A stretch of DNA of 64,000 bases from Xiphophorus maculatus (GCF_002775205.1 NC_036455.1:5494501-5558500), one strand, 5' to 3'; positions 12,201 through 22,886 are shown, counted from the first letter of the stretch. Numbers and translations: made by a program. Notes: a model not told the origin generated them from the sequence alone.

Positions 12201-13404
12201 AATTTGCTTCATTTTTAAGTTGGCTTGGTACCAACGCAATCACTTAAACCATAAATACCTGATTTAAAGACGACACAACTGACGTCATGCATTTCCAAGA
12301 GAAATTATATGTATTTCTTTTAGACATGCTACAAATGTCTAAATGTTAGACTTAACATTAAACAATATAACTCATCAGTAATAATACTTATTAAATTAAT
12401 TCATTCACATCTCTGTCCAGATAGTTAAAAAATATATATTTTTAAGTGTTTAAGGGATTAAAGTGACAGAAAAGTGATAAAAGTGAACTTACTGATCTTC
12501 TGTGTGTAACAGGTCTCGTTCGTACCACAAGTGTTTTGGCTACTACCCAGGCAGAAGCCGAAGAGACTGATGGAGCATTGGTTGCACACCAGAGACTCCA
12601 CTGCAACAAACAAGTATACAGTAAGAAATACAGTTATAAGAAAAACTCTTTTTAAAGTAACTTAAAAGGGTTAGAAATGTTCATTAAGCAATCCATTACA
12701 ATCTGTATTGATCAAAAAACAAATATTGTCTACACACAGCCTTATTCTTTCAGATATGTAATTTTAACCATTTTAATTCAGTTATTACTTTTTGACAGAT
12801 GGAATTTGTGTTCATTGTTGCACTTTTGACTTTGATTCAATCAAAAAGCTCTTAAGCAATGTCATATATTGTGGCTTTACTTCATAGCATAAACACATAA
12901 TTTAATACTTAATACAGCAGAAGCAGATCCAAAAATGAATGTTTTTACTCATTTTTTATCTTTTAGCTTTGTATTATTCTTTTGAAGATTCAGTGGAGAT
13001 TAGAATTAGTTCGGACCCCAAATTAGCAACAGAGTGATGCTCGTTTTTACTGTTTCAATTCAATTTCAATTTACTGTGTCATTAATTGAATTTTAATGAC
13101 AAAATGAAGCTAAACGTAAATCAGGTTCATCCTGAATGCATTGACCTACTTTTTTGACATCTATAAATATGATCAAATGCTAAAAATATAATTTGAACTT
13201 TTGCAATTATTGTTTATGAATTTCTTTTTTCCAAATGTGGCGTAGAATATGTTTTGTTTTAAGTACAGCAAACACAGTAAAAATTTTAAAACTGAGCAAA
13301 ATAGTTATTTTAATCCTGTCTACCAATTTCAAAGAATATATTTAATTACTACCCAAAGCAAAGGATGCGATGGCCACAACAACAGCAAAAAAGACCTTTC
13401 CCAT
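9285..13404 (-). CDS. Ly6/uPAR-domain GPI-anchored protein, Ly6 gene 3 (3 exons, 134 aa)
   Basis: Coding exons are 13404-13353 (signal peptide MGKVFFAVVVAIASFALG), 12600-12493 and 9529-9285. Introns are phase 1 with donors GTAGTA (weak) and GTAAGT and acceptors TTGCAG and CCACAG; the total of 405 nt closes at TAA. Exon 2 is 108 nt, one codon shorter than in the paralogues, because the loop before the fifth cysteine is shorter (GTNETCY). All ten LU cysteines remain: VCNQC, GFC, NTC, ETC, then QGC, TSC, TCC, DKCN. The tail TFLVTMVGAAMASMWGSFL is hydrophobic and fits a GPI signal. Intron 2 is 2963 bp, swollen by a hAT deletion derivative and by a GC-richer segment with promoter-like motifs. It is predicted to be a cell-surface LU protein; the ligand is unknown. 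Confidence 0.88.
9665..9694 (+). promoter_or_regulatory. Promoter-like motifs: palindromic CRE and GC box
   Basis: GTGACGTCAC (9665-9674), a full CRE, is followed by CCCGCCCCC (9686-9694), an Sp1-type GC box. They lie 40-70 bp left of the hAT insertion in intron 2 of gene 3. If the hAT insert is mentally removed, they lie about 115 bp upstream of the THAP-like ATG at 11044. Function is inferred only. Confidence 0.3.
9737..10994 (-). mobile_element. hAT (Charlie-like) transposon, internally deleted, 1258 bp
   Basis: The left end reads CAGGGGTGTCCAAACTTTTT and the right end, reverse-complemented, CAGGCATGTCCAAAGTCCGG. Both are flanked by a perfect 8-bp duplication TTTTAAGT (9729-9736 and 10995-11002), the hAT signature. 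The only coding remnant is a minus-strand frame at 10839-10489 with a BED-type zinc-finger look (CLIC, then H-X4-H in HYQTKH). It resembles the N-terminus of hAT transposases and of the domesticated GTF2IRD2/ZBED group. No catalytic domain follows, so it cannot move by itself. It sits in intron 2 of Ly6 gene 3. Confidence 0.85.
10489..10839 (-). pseudogene. hAT transposase N-terminal fragment (BED-like zinc finger)
   Basis: A 116-residue frame inside the hAT element has the zinc-finger spacing C-X2-C, then H-X4-H, after an aromatic/basic stretch. This is typical of the DNA-binding domain that recognises transposon ends. It stops before any RNase-H-like catalytic core, so it is a truncated remnant. 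The likely start is the internal MATAKKTRK methionine; the 24 residues before it are probably untranslated. Confidence 0.6.
11044..11130 (+). pseudogene. Possible THAP-domain N-terminal fragment (28 codons)
   Basis: The plus-strand ATG opens a 28-residue frame starting MTEKGTQCFATNCQHY and containing RSGKSF before a TAA. A C-X4-C pair near the start of a protein followed by a KSF motif recalls the start of THAP zinc fingers, found in P-element transposases and host THAP proteins. The rest of the domain (C-X2-H, AVPTIF box) was not found nearby. A possible GT donor follows at 11109. It could be exon 1 of a P-like transposon, a dead fragment, or chance. Confidence 0.3.
11585..12199. promoter_or_regulatory. 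Cluster of NRF1, RFX and CRE-like motifs in intron 2 of gene 3
   Basis: Two perfect 12-bp palindromes TGCGCATGCGCA (11585-11596 and 12188-12199) match the NRF1 site. Between them lies GTTGCTATGGCAAC (11956-11969), a symmetrical X-box of the RFX type. CpG dinucleotides are denser here than in the surrounding DNA. No gene is attached to these sites. Confidence 0.35.
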
Positions 13405-13526
13405 CTCTGTTTCTTGGTTTGGTTCCTGGTTTTCCCAAATATAATAAATCCTTTCCCTCGAGGTTAAAGGATCCTTGTTGTGTTGTGAAGGTGTCAGAAG
13501 TGATAAGACTGGAAGCAAAGACAGCG

Positions 13527-13533
13527 ATTTATA
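13527..13533 (-). promoter_or_regulatory. TATA box of Ly6 gene 3
   Basis: Minus-strand TATAAAT lies 123-129 bp upstream of the ATG, within a sequence shared with gene 4 (both contain GGAAGCAAAG followed by the TATA region on the plus strand). Confidence 0.6.
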
Positions 13534-15035
13534 TGCAGATCAAGCTGAAGGGTGGAGGCCGATGGGGAGGGCGAACATGGGAAATGTCCAGCCCAGTTAC
13601 CAACTCAAGAAATATGGAAACGAGCTATATCTCAGTTTACATCAGTATGTTATATGATTGCAATATTGAGCAGCAAAATCATATCTTACTTACAAATACT
13701 CTGGCTTTTTTACAAACCCTAAATGTTTTTAAACTGGGTACGCCAAAGATATTAGATGGCCAGCTAAAATAGATGGGTATATAAAAACCTGAACACAGAA
13801 ATAGCTTTTTGTGCATTTAATTATCTCAAGATCTACATAGATTGATCATTTACCTTACCCTATAGGTTGGCAGAACATTTTTAAAATTAAGATGTAAATA
13901 AGAAAATTTAAGGAAAGTTTTATGACTTTTTAGACTGTGTGGGAACTTTCATCCACCCCTGAAAAATGAATCTATTCAAAGTAACTTGATGGACTCTTGG
14001 AACCAGTCGGTCCCGTTTCAGGGTCTAGATGTAATCAACTAAAATCGGCTGCTACGTCATCATCACTTCATTGGCTGCTGCTTTTCGGTTTTACAGCTGT
14101 ACAATTCCTGTAATCTGAACTCTGTTATTCAGAAAAATGAGGTGCAGCAGCGCTGCAGAAACATGCCGGCCCAGCTGCAGCACCGCTACTGCTGCTGCAA
14201 TCAAATATTTAAAAATATGTTCATTACTGTTACCACATCCTACAAGACCTCGCCAGGGTATGTCAGTTCATAACTTGAAATTATTGTCCAACAGTTTCTC
14301 TTTGTTCTGTTTTTGGAAAAAACGAAGAGTTAAAATTATAGAAAAGATTAATTTTGTACTAATTTTCCAAAGTCTTGCAGATGTCTTATTAGATTGTGAG
14401 TTGCTTTCGTGGGATTATGCAATCCTGTTTGCATGAAGAGAACTTTCTCTGAAAACACACAAAAAAACCGGCTACACTTTTTAGCCGTCAAAACCTTTTC
14501 TGACACTCCTTTTTTTTTCTATTCACTTTATTTTAGTTTACTTATTTACCACAATCTCTCTCAGCAAATTTCAGGTCTACATAAAAATACACACATATTC
14601 CAGTTAATCCTATCTATCAAACAGCACATTAAGCTCAGTTTAATATTCAAATTAGTTTAAAAAGTTGTTTTTGTCCCAGTTATTGACCTGCATCGTTCAG
14701 TTCTCACATAGCGACAGCCAACAATCGCTTGTTGACAGAAGAGCTCTGCTGTTTCTTTTCTTGGTTTGAGGCTTCAGATACAACAATACACTCCCTTTTA
14801 ACTGAATCCTGTCATGAGGTTTAGAGAAAAATGAGGTGCAGCAGTTCTTCATGAACCTGGTCCAGCTGGAATACAGGCGACAGAGTAAACATAACTGGTT
14901 ACATTTACTTCAAGAAATTAATCAACTTCGTCTGTAAAGCACATTTCAGTAACAAGGCATTTCAAACTGCTTCAAATGATAAAAACACAAAAATACAAAG
15001 TCATCAACAATTTAAGCATTTCATTTTGTCAGACT

Positions 15036-15525
15036 GTTGATTAATGTTTCCTTTACTTGAGTAACTTTTTGGAAAAAAATTACTCTTTACTACGCTGTAC
15101 TCTTTTACTTGAGTAATTTTATTATGAAGTATTTCTACTCTTACTTGAGTACAATTTCAGGATTTTCTAAATGAATGAAAAACAAATTTATTTTAACCAC
15201 GCACAAAGACACTGCAGTTTTCTGTGAAAGTTTCATACGTTTTTATTGATTTGGTAAAATTGTCTTTTGCCTGATTTTGTTATTTTTTGTCATTTTGATC
15301 CTTAAATACCAAAATTTCCACTTTATACTTTGGTCCAGCTAATGATGTAATTTTTAAATATTTAATGATTGATAATTTGATCAGTTACTCAGTTCTTGAG
15401 TAGAATTTTTACCAAATACCTTTTTACTCTTACTAGAGTAATTTCTTGGACGGCTACTTTCTACTTACCTGAGTAAAAATATGTTGAAGTATCACTACTC
15501 TTACTTGAGTTCTGTCACCTCTGAC
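15036..15525. repeat. Family R3 MITE (TACTTGAGTA-rich), copy 1
   Basis: Many ACTTGAGTAA and CTCTTACTTGAGT units run from CTTTACTTGAGTAAC to CACCTCTG at the right. The CAGAGGTG-type end (reverse complement) fits a hAT-like non-autonomous family common in teleosts. Related copies are at 39060-39512, about 47515-47775 and 62470-63035. Confidence 0.6.
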
Positions 15526-15547
15526 CTCTGGTGACAGGCACGTGCAC

Positions 15548-15590
15548 GGGTGGGGGGGGGGCGGGGGGGGGGGGTGGGGTGGGGGGGGGG
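15548..15590. repeat. Poly-G tract
   Basis: A 43-bp stretch is nearly all G, with single C or T interruptions separating runs of four or more. Confidence 0.95.
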
Positions 15591-16195
15591 AGCTTGAGCC
15601 CCTGCCCGTTTTATCCTTGATGCCCCTAGTGCCCTTTTTGAGTTTCTTGGGGTTTTTTCAAAAGAATTTTTATTTTATTTTTATTTTTAATGTGTATGTC
15701 AGAAGGCCTGTTTGCGCCCCTCAGCAATAATATTTAGCTAAGTATAATAATTTAGTATAAATAAACTAGTCTGGCTGCCCTCAGTCTAATAATGACTCTC
15801 AGAGCCTCCATGTTATTCAGACTCCGGGTCCATGGTGAGGAGGAGGCAGATCTGTGTCCTCTAACTATCAAATTATGGGCAAGAATATTTTTTCATACAC
15901 TGGTTTGTGAATAAAAATGTAGGTCTGATGTTGACGTTAGAAAAACTGTTTCTATTTATATTTTTATAATCGTCCTTGCAATAGCGGGACAAAACCCGCC
16001 TCGCCCCTAAACTCAGAAATGCTGCAGAGAAACTTCTGACTTTAACTTCATCATTCTGCTAAAGGCCCGGTTCGCTACAGGCAGCTTGATTCGGTCCACC
16101 GACAGATAGAAAGAATGTCTGTCTTTATATCAGACATCCTGGTATAAGACATGGTACTGACTGTCACCGCGAGTCACGACGCAGCTCACAGCTCC

Positions 16196-16245
16196 GGTAC
16201 CACCTGGTACCACCCGGTACCACCTGGTACCACCTGGTACCACCC
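16196..16245. repeat. 10-bp tandem repeat, five units
   Basis: Five exact-length units of GGTACCACC(T/C). Confidence 0.95.
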
Positions 16246-16522
16246 GCTGACTGTTCGCTCTGCTTCTCCTTAACGTTTCTACCAGGTGGGTTAAAGCTGC
16301 TGCTGACGGGATCTGGGCTGGAGGTTCGTGGCTGTAAATAGAACTTATTGCAGAACCTCAAGTGTTAAAGGAAGATTCGGCCCATTTAGAGTTCATAAAA
16401 TAAACATCAGAGAAAATATTGTAGCAATAATTAGAACCGCAGCAAAAAGCCAAACATGCCACAATGAAATGAATCAAAATGTCTCCAAAGCATCGGGGGA
16501 CTGACATGGGGGCCACCGGGGG

Positions 16523-16561
16523 GATTCCAGGTAGATTCCAGGTAGATTCCAGGTAGATTCA
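16523..16561. repeat. 11-bp tandem repeat, about 3.5 units
   Basis: Units of GATTCCAGGTA start at 16523, 16534 and 16545, with a partial fourth. Confidence 0.9.
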
Positions 16562-16763
16562 AGAGATGCGCATCGCAGCAGCTGTTCCTCCAGGGCCGGC
16601 CCAAGGTAATATGGGGCCTTAGACAGAACCCTCCTCCCTCCGGAACCCGTCCTACTAAGAGCCTCAGCATCACTAACATGTTTAAATAAAGATAAGGTGA
16701 ATCTGTGAGAGGGAGACCAGGTTTATTGGCAGAGTTTAAAATCAATCACTGATTATTGGTTAT

Positions 16764-17136
16764 GGCTGCACAGTGGCGCAGTTGGTAGCAATGTTGCCTT
16801 GCAGCAAGAAGGTCCTGGGTTTGATTCCCGGCCGGGGTCTTTCTGCATGGAGTTTGCATGTTCTCCCTGTGCATGCGTGGGTTCTCTCCGGGTACTCCGG
16901 CTTCCTCCCACAGTCCAGAAACATGACTGTCAGGTTAATTGGTCTCTCTAAATTCTCCCTAGGTGTGAGTGTGTGTGTGCCTGTATGTCTCTGTGTTGCC
17001 CTGCGACAGACTGGCGACCTGTCCAGGGTGAACCCCGCCTCTCGCCTGGAACTTAGCTGGAGATGAGCACCGGCACCCCTCCCGACCCCATTAGGGACAA
17101 GGGTGAACAGAAAATGGATGGATGGATGGATGGATG
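16764..17136 (+). mobile_element. tRNA-derived SINE with ATGG tail
   Basis: The head has an A-box-like TGGCGCAGTTGGTAGCA and a B-box-like GGGTTTGATTCCC, the split promoter of tRNA-derived SINEs. The body has the teleost motif CTTCCTCCCACAGTCCA, and the tail is (ATGG)n. It is flanked by a perfect 13-bp target duplication GATTATTGGTTAT (16751-16763 and 17137-17149), so insertion by LINE-type machinery is clear. Long frames in it are not coding. Confidence 0.92.
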
Positions 17137-17409
17137 GATTATTGGTTATTTTCTGTGATGTATTTGTGAACAAACCCAATTCAAACACAAAGATTGCACC
17201 ATATTGTAGCCATGGTAACACAACAATCAAACTATCAAGATGATTCTTTAAACTTTTAAAAAGTAAACTTTCTAATTAAATCCTAAATGTGCTATTTATT
17301 TTTTCTCAGCTGAATGCTTTAAATAAAATATAATAACATTGTCATTCTCTATAAATGATGTTACAGGTTTAGATCTGTGGTCTGTGTTACAATTAAACCA
17401 TTTCTAGGG

Positions 17410-17476
17410 GCCCCTGAGAGACTGGAGGCCCCTGAATGTCTGGAGGCCCCTGAGTGTCTGGAGGCCCCTGAATGGC
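17410..17476. repeat. 18-bp tandem repeat, about 3.6 units
   Basis: Units of GCCCCTGA(G/A)(T/A)GTCTGGAG-type sequence follow each other directly. Confidence 0.9.
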
Positions 17477-18460
17477 CCCTACCAGCAGCTACTGAGTTTT
17501 CTTTTCTTATAATTCTAGATCTAGAAGTTTAACATGAAACTATTATATAGTTTTAACCCCTTTGAGCTTTGTGATCTATAAATCAGTCTGCAGCCAGGTT
17601 GTTCTAGAGGTTAAATAGGAATTATTAGGGCTTAATTAGTAAAATGGCAGCAATTTTGCTTATTTCATAACTTTATAACCTTTGACCTTCTCTCCTCTGG
17701 TCTGTTTAACAGCTACAGTCTCAGATCAGATCAGCCCTCCAGGACTGTCAGCATCAGAAACAGAAACTTTATACCTGTTGGGGAAAATATAGACTATATT
17801 TGCTTTGCATTTCCCCGCATGATGGCAATGATATAGTAGGATCCAATTAGATTCTTGATTAATATGGGTTGTTGCTATGTTGTAGTACAGAGTTTTTGTT
17901 CAATGTGCCCCTTTTTTAATTTTGAGCCCCTGCCCCTCCATAGGTCTCTGCACGGCCCTGTCTGGTGGTCTCAGATTCTTTAACACAAATGGATCTAAAA
18001 ACGTCTACTAGAAGCCAAACAACCCATCAGAAACAATAACACCTGGCCTGATGTTTCTTAGGTCCCATAAAAGAAACAAAGTACCAAGCAACATGCATTG
18101 CTTGGTACTTCTCTTCTGAGAACCAAAAAAAGCATCAGAACCAGCTGGATCCACTCTGCATGTTTCAGGTTTGAGACGTTCTCAGGTTAAAGGTGTTTGG
18201 CTGAATTATGAATTTAACTCTTTACATCTAGTGCTGGGATGACTTTTAATAACTTATTCTCTTGTGATTGTAATTTATTTTTCTTATTTAATGGAAACAC
18301 CTCAAGTGAAATTCTTTTTTTTATTCTCACTTTTATGCGATTAATTTAAAATGTTGGATAAATGTAGCCTTGTAGAAACTCCCCATCATTCCTGCTGTTG
18401 ACTTCAAGTCAAGCAAATTAAAGTGAGTCACAAACTTTAAGTATTTATGTAGAGATTTAC

Positions 18461-18466
18461 TTTATT
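18461..18466 (-). terminator. Poly(A) signal of Ly6 gene 4
   Basis: Minus-strand AATAAA lies about 215 bp past the stop. A homologous signal lies at 22192-22197 behind gene 5. Confidence 0.5.
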
Positions 18467-18680
18467 AGATAGAATAGAAAAATAAGTACGTTTTGATTAA
18501 ACATAACAATCCGGCATCATTAAAAATTTACAATCTCAATGATCCCATTGATCAACTTCCTTGATCTGACGAGAACATAGACTGAACTTATGAATCAGTC
18601 GGTTTATTGCTTGTAGATTTACATTTGATAGGGGCTTAGCTTGAGAAGCTACATGTAGCTAATAGCAAGTTGTAATCTGA

Positions 18681-19748
18681 TTACAACATGCTTCCCAGGA
18701 CAGAGACCAGGACTGCTCCGGTGATGGCGGCTGACATCTTGGTGGTCGGGGCGCCGCTCAGCGTGACGGGGTTGCACCGGTCCGAACTGCAGCAGGCGAT
18801 CGTGGTGTTGTAGGTGACGCCCAGCAGAGTTGCCGACGTGGTTTTGTTACAGGTATCATCGTTTACACTGCAACCCTGGTTGCTGAAGCCACCAAAGCTT
18901 GTGATGGTAGGAAAACCTACGGAGAAGATGTAAGGTTTTGCATTAATTTTGCGTCACCAACTGGTAATTGTGAGCTAAATATTTGTTTAAGCAATAAGAA
19001 AGTTACTTACTTGCTTTTCCAGTGTAGCAGACGGTTTCGTTGGTGCCACAGGTCACATTATTGGCGTTCAAGCAGATGCCAAACACGCTAACGGAGCATT
19101 TGTTGCAGATCAATGACTCCACTGAAACAGAAGACACGGAAAAATAACAGTTTAATTAAAAACTTAAATAACAAATAACATCTACTGTTAAGAAAAGCTT
19201 CCCCTTCGTGGGAAATGATGCTGATTTGAAATAAGGCTTGTTCTCAGCTTCATAGTGTCATTGGTATTTCCTTAACATATTCAGCCAGCCGCACCTTAAT
19301 TTGAGGTGCGGTCAAAGCAAATTAGACGTCATCTGATACCTTTCACTCATTTTACACAATGCAATTTTATTCAGATTTATTGGCTCTACTAAATAGTTTT
19401 CATGTTTTCTTTCTTTTTTATTAAAACTTTTTTTGACACAATAAAGCTGGAAAGAAATTAAATTCATCCTGATTGCAATGGGTGAATTACTTTTCTTTCT
19501 TTGAGTTTAAAGAATATTCTCAGACATTAAAATAAGACGGTTAACTTTCCTGATTATTGTTCATAACTTTGCATTGTTGTAAATATAGAAAACAGTCAAA
19601 TTCAAGTTTAAAACATATCTTTTTTAAAAATAAAGCAGTTTTTCTCCTGCCTACAAACATGGCAAATTGTGTTTTATTAGAATAAGTAATTATTACCTAA
19701 AGCAAAGGAAGAAATGGCCACAACAACGGCAAAAAGGAGCTTTCCCAT
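18681..19748 (-). CDS. Ly6/uPAR-domain GPI-anchored protein, Ly6 gene 4 (3 exons, 132 aa)
   Basis: Coding exons are 19748-19697 (signal peptide MGKLLFAVVVAISSFAL), 19121-19011 and 18916-18681. Introns are short (575 and 94 bp) with donors GTAATA and GTAAGT and acceptors TTTCAG and CCGTAG. The total of 399 nt closes at TAA (18681-18683). It has ten LU cysteines: ICNKC, GIC, VTC, TVC; then QGC, DTC, ACC, DRCN. Exons 2 and 3 are very close to gene 5, including a shared block from NKTTSATLLGV to NPVTLSGAPTTKM. Gene 4 lacks two codons after that block (KMSAAITGAV against KMTFTAAITGAV in gene 5), which slightly shortens the GPI tail. It is the most compact gene of the array. It is predicted to be a GPI-anchored surface protein of unknown ligand. 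Confidence 0.9.
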
Positions 19749-19862
19749 CTCTGTCTGTTGTTTGCTTCCTGGTTTAGATCCTTTAGGGTAGAAGGTAATT
19801 TCCTGTCAGGTACCAAGCTGCTGTCAGACGTCAGAAGTGATGAGACTGGAAGCAAAGTCAGA

Positions 19863-19869
19863 GATTTAT
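19863..19869 (-). promoter_or_regulatory. TATA box of Ly6 gene 4
   Basis: Minus-strand TATAAAT within a longer TATATATAAAT run, 115-121 bp upstream of the ATG. Confidence 0.65.
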
Positions 19870-20817
19870 ATATACACATGAAGGGTGGGGTTGGGATGTT
19901 ATGGGGTGTGGAGCCTCGTAATAAGACAAAAATGATAATTTTTCAGCTTTGTTAGAGGTTTTTAAAAATGTTCAAAGGAACTTGACCTCATTTGTTTGGT
20001 ATTTTGGCTGCTGTGTAATTATTTTGTCCTGAGAAAATACCAAAATACCCGAGATTACTGTCTCAAAATGTGAGCCGCCATTTTTGTCAAGCATGGTTTC
20101 TTTTAAAAAACATTAATTTATGGTTTAATTTTTTAATTACATTTTTAAAAGTGTATATTTATGTTTTTTGTCTAGGTTTTCTCCGCATAAACTAGCTAGC
20201 TAGCTAAGATGGATTGGTTTATAAAAACAGCTAAGCACATTCATTATTTTTTGTTTGTGTTTTGTTTTGAAGGTTTTTTTACAATAATTGATAATTGACC
20301 AGCAGTAAAAAAAATTAAATGTAAACATTGGAATTAAAAACTGACATTTTAGGAGCTTTTAAGGCCTAAAAGACATTTTAGGCTGTGCAGAAACCTTGAT
20401 CCGTCTTGAAAACCTGAAGCTATTCAAATAAATCTTTGAATAGCTTTATTATAGCTTTGTTATCTGTGTTATACTAGTTATATAGAAAACCAGTTGATCT
20501 TGTCAGGTGCTCATAATTATACTGTTCTGATATGAACAAGTACAATCAGGCTAAAACACAATGACTGACACTGACATCATCACAGCATTGACAGGCAGCT
20601 TTGTTGTTTCTTTTCTGGGTTTTTGGCTGCAGCTGAAACGATAGACTCCCTTTAATCTGAGCGCTGTCACCACATATAAGGAAAAGTATTTATAAATCTG
20701 TTCATTACTCTCTTCACAGAGTCAGAATCAGAGCATCTCAGGCCCAATAAGACATTTTAAATTGTTAGTAGTTTGTTAGTTTCAACCTAAATTGTTGTTT
20801 GTTTTGTTTTTGAGAAA

Positions 20818-21805
20818 AAAGTAGAGATAAGATGCGATAAAAGACTAATCGTGATGTTTTGTGAGATTCTGAGTTAAATTAGTTGGATCCTGCAAAAATA
20901 TTTCTTTAATTCCTAACAAATATTTACTTAGCATGCAGAAAATTTGCTCTGAAAACACTAAGAGAAACACATCAGGTGCAGATGACATGTTAGATTATCC
21001 TGGTGTTTTGTATCTAAACCCTGTGGTAGGAAGAAATGATCCAAATAAAAGTTATGTCTGAGCCAGAGTCACTTTTCCTAGATGCTACAAACTATTTACC
21101 AGAATCTAAACTGGTCTCTCTTGTAAATGAGATCTTGGATATTAATGAGACAATCTGTATTTAAAAAGGTTAAATATAATTAAGAAATAAAGATTCTCAG
21201 AGCTTCAGGATGTGAAAACGATCTCCAATGAAAACGCAATTTTTGCCTCCATTAGTGAAAACATGAAACTAAAGAAAGTTTCTCACCATCATTTAGTTTT
21301 TTCTTCTTCTCAATTTTATATTTTGCAGATTTTAATGTAACATCTAATTTTACTTGACTATTACACATAAGACTTTTTCTAATGTCTGCTCTTTGTTGGA
21401 CTCATTTGTAAAGCTGCAACTAAACTAAATCAAAAGTATTATGTATGTATATGTATAAAAACCGCTGAATCCTGCAGATTTAATTAACTTTAAAAAGTTA
21501 GAATAGTTTTTTTTTATGCATGTTCCATTTATTTGGACTTTAAAAGGTTATTAACTCCCCAACAATCAATCAATCAGTTAAGTAAAGTAAGTATTCATGA
21601 AAGTAAGAAAATCTGGATAATCTAACACGCTATCTGCACCTGATGTGTTTCTATTAGTGTTTATGGCAAAGTAAATATTTGTTATAAATGGCAGAAATGT
21701 TTTTGTAGGATCCAACAAAAGTAACTCAGAATCCCACAAAACATCATGACTTTTGGGAAATTAGTAAAAATTAGTCTTTTAAATCATCTTATCTCTTCTT
21801 TTTTC
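20818..21805. repeat. Inverted duplication with about 600-bp spacer
   Basis: The left arm 20818-21005 (from GAGATAAGATG through ACATCAGGTGCAGAT) matches the reverse complement of 21607-21805, with substitutions and small indels. A further diverged copy of the left arm is at about 14290-14480 upstream of gene 3, so the segment travelled with the gene duplications or is itself a repeat. Confidence 0.7.
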
Positions 21806-21864
21806 TCAAAAACAAAAGACAGTTTAGTTTTTCATTTTGACGTCAGTAAGACACACAGGAGGTG

Positions 21865-22090
21865 GAAGGTTTGAGAATAAAGTTGAAATGATAAGAAAAT
21901 AAAGTTGAAATAATACAAGAATAAAGTAAAATTAAAGCGAGAATATAGTATAAATAATGCAAAAATGAATAATTCAAAACTAAAGTTGAAATAATGCAAA
22001 AATTAAGTAAAAATAAGAGAATAAAGTCAATATAATATGAGAAAGAATTCAAAATGATGCGAAAATAAAGTCGGAATGATACGAGAAAAC
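21865..22090. repeat. Degenerate ~20-bp tandem repeat (AGAATAAAGTTGAAATAATA-like)
   Basis: About eleven imperfect units built on AATAAAGT...AATRATRC. A similar motif, with both orientations mixed, recurs at 52485-52745. Confidence 0.75.
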
Positions 22091-22191
22091 TTTACAAAGT
22101 AGTAAACGCTCTACCAATCATCCTGTAGAGACCAAGTTAAGTAAAGCAAGTATTTATGAAACTGAGACTTTTAGGATTTATGTAGATTTAT

Positions 22192-22197
22192 TTTATT
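22192..22197 (-). terminator. Poly(A) signal of Ly6 gene 5
   Basis: Minus-strand AATAAA, in a 3' flank homologous to that of gene 4. Confidence 0.45.
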
Positions 22198-22418
22198 TCA
22201 GAAGGTTAAATACATTTAGACTGAAAAATATTCAAACCGGCATCATGAAAGATTTACGAGCTCAACGTTTCCTTGAAACATCACATTGATCAACTTCCAT
22301 GATCTGACGAGAACAAAGCCTGAACATATAAATGAGTAGATTTACTGCTTATAGATTTACATTGGATGGGGATTTAGTTTGAGAAGCTAACAGTAGCTGA
22401 TAGCATGCTGTAATCTGA

Positions 22419-22886
22419 TTACAACATGCTTCCCAGGAAGGAGACCAGGACGGCTCCGGTGATGGCGGCGGTGAAGGTCATCTTGGTGGTGGGGGCGCCG
22501 CTCAGCGTGACGGGGTTGCACCGGTCCGAACTGCAGCAGGAGATCGTGGTGTTGTAGGTGACGCCCAGCAGAGTTGCCGACGTGGTTTTGTTGCAGCTAG
22601 CGTCGTTCACCCTGCAGCCCTGGTTGGTGAAGCCGTTGAAACTCGAGATGGAAGGAAAATCTGCAGGGAAAATGTAAAGTTTTCATTAATTTTGCGTCAG
22701 AAAACCCTGATGTGAGTGTGGCGTTACTGCTAATCATGAGCGAAACATTTTTTAAGCTTTAAGAAGGTTACTGACTGGCTTTCCCGGTGTAGCAGACCGT
22801 GTCGTTTCCAGTGCAGGTCTCGTTGGAGGAGTTCAAGCAGAAGCCGAACACGCTAACGGAGCATTTGTTGCAGATCAGTGAATCCA
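22419..22886 (-). CDS. Ly6/uPAR-domain gene 5, exons 2 and 3 only (no signal exon found)
   Basis: Exon 2 is 22886-22776 (acceptor TTTCAG, donor GTCAGT) and exon 3 is 22660-22419 (acceptor CTGCAG, stop TAA). The joined phase-1 frame is intact and has all ten LU cysteines (ICNKC, GFC, ETC, TVC; QGC, ASC, SCC, DRCN) plus a GPI tail TFTAAITGAVLVSFLGSML. It is a near copy of gene 4, and the homology continues through the 3' flank and into intron 1 (for example GCACCTTAATATGAGGTG). Upstream, where gene 4 has its MGK signal exon and TATA box, I found neither as far as 26 kb. It may be a decapitated duplicate, may use an undetected first exon, or may splice to a distant exon. The coding part shows no decay. 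Confidence 0.75.

Larger units (their letters stand above)
13405..18460. other. Intergenic region between Ly6 genes 3 and 4
   Basis: No gene was recognised. It holds the gene 3 TATA box (13527-13533), a stretch at 14030-14480 related to 20560-21010, an R3 MITE (15036-15525), a poly-G tract, three short tandem repeats and a SINE. Confidence 0.6.
19870..22191. other. Intergenic region between Ly6 genes 4 and 5
   Basis: No gene was recognised. It contains an inverted duplication (20818-21005 against 21607-21805) and a degenerate short tandem repeat (21865-22090). Confidence 0.6.

Noticed and set aside
13365-13772. 135-codon plus-strand frame
   Set aside because: It runs antisense over the signal exon and promoter of Ly6 gene 3.
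16760-17230. 156-codon and 97-codon frames
   Set aside because: Both are translations of the SINE and its ATGG tail.
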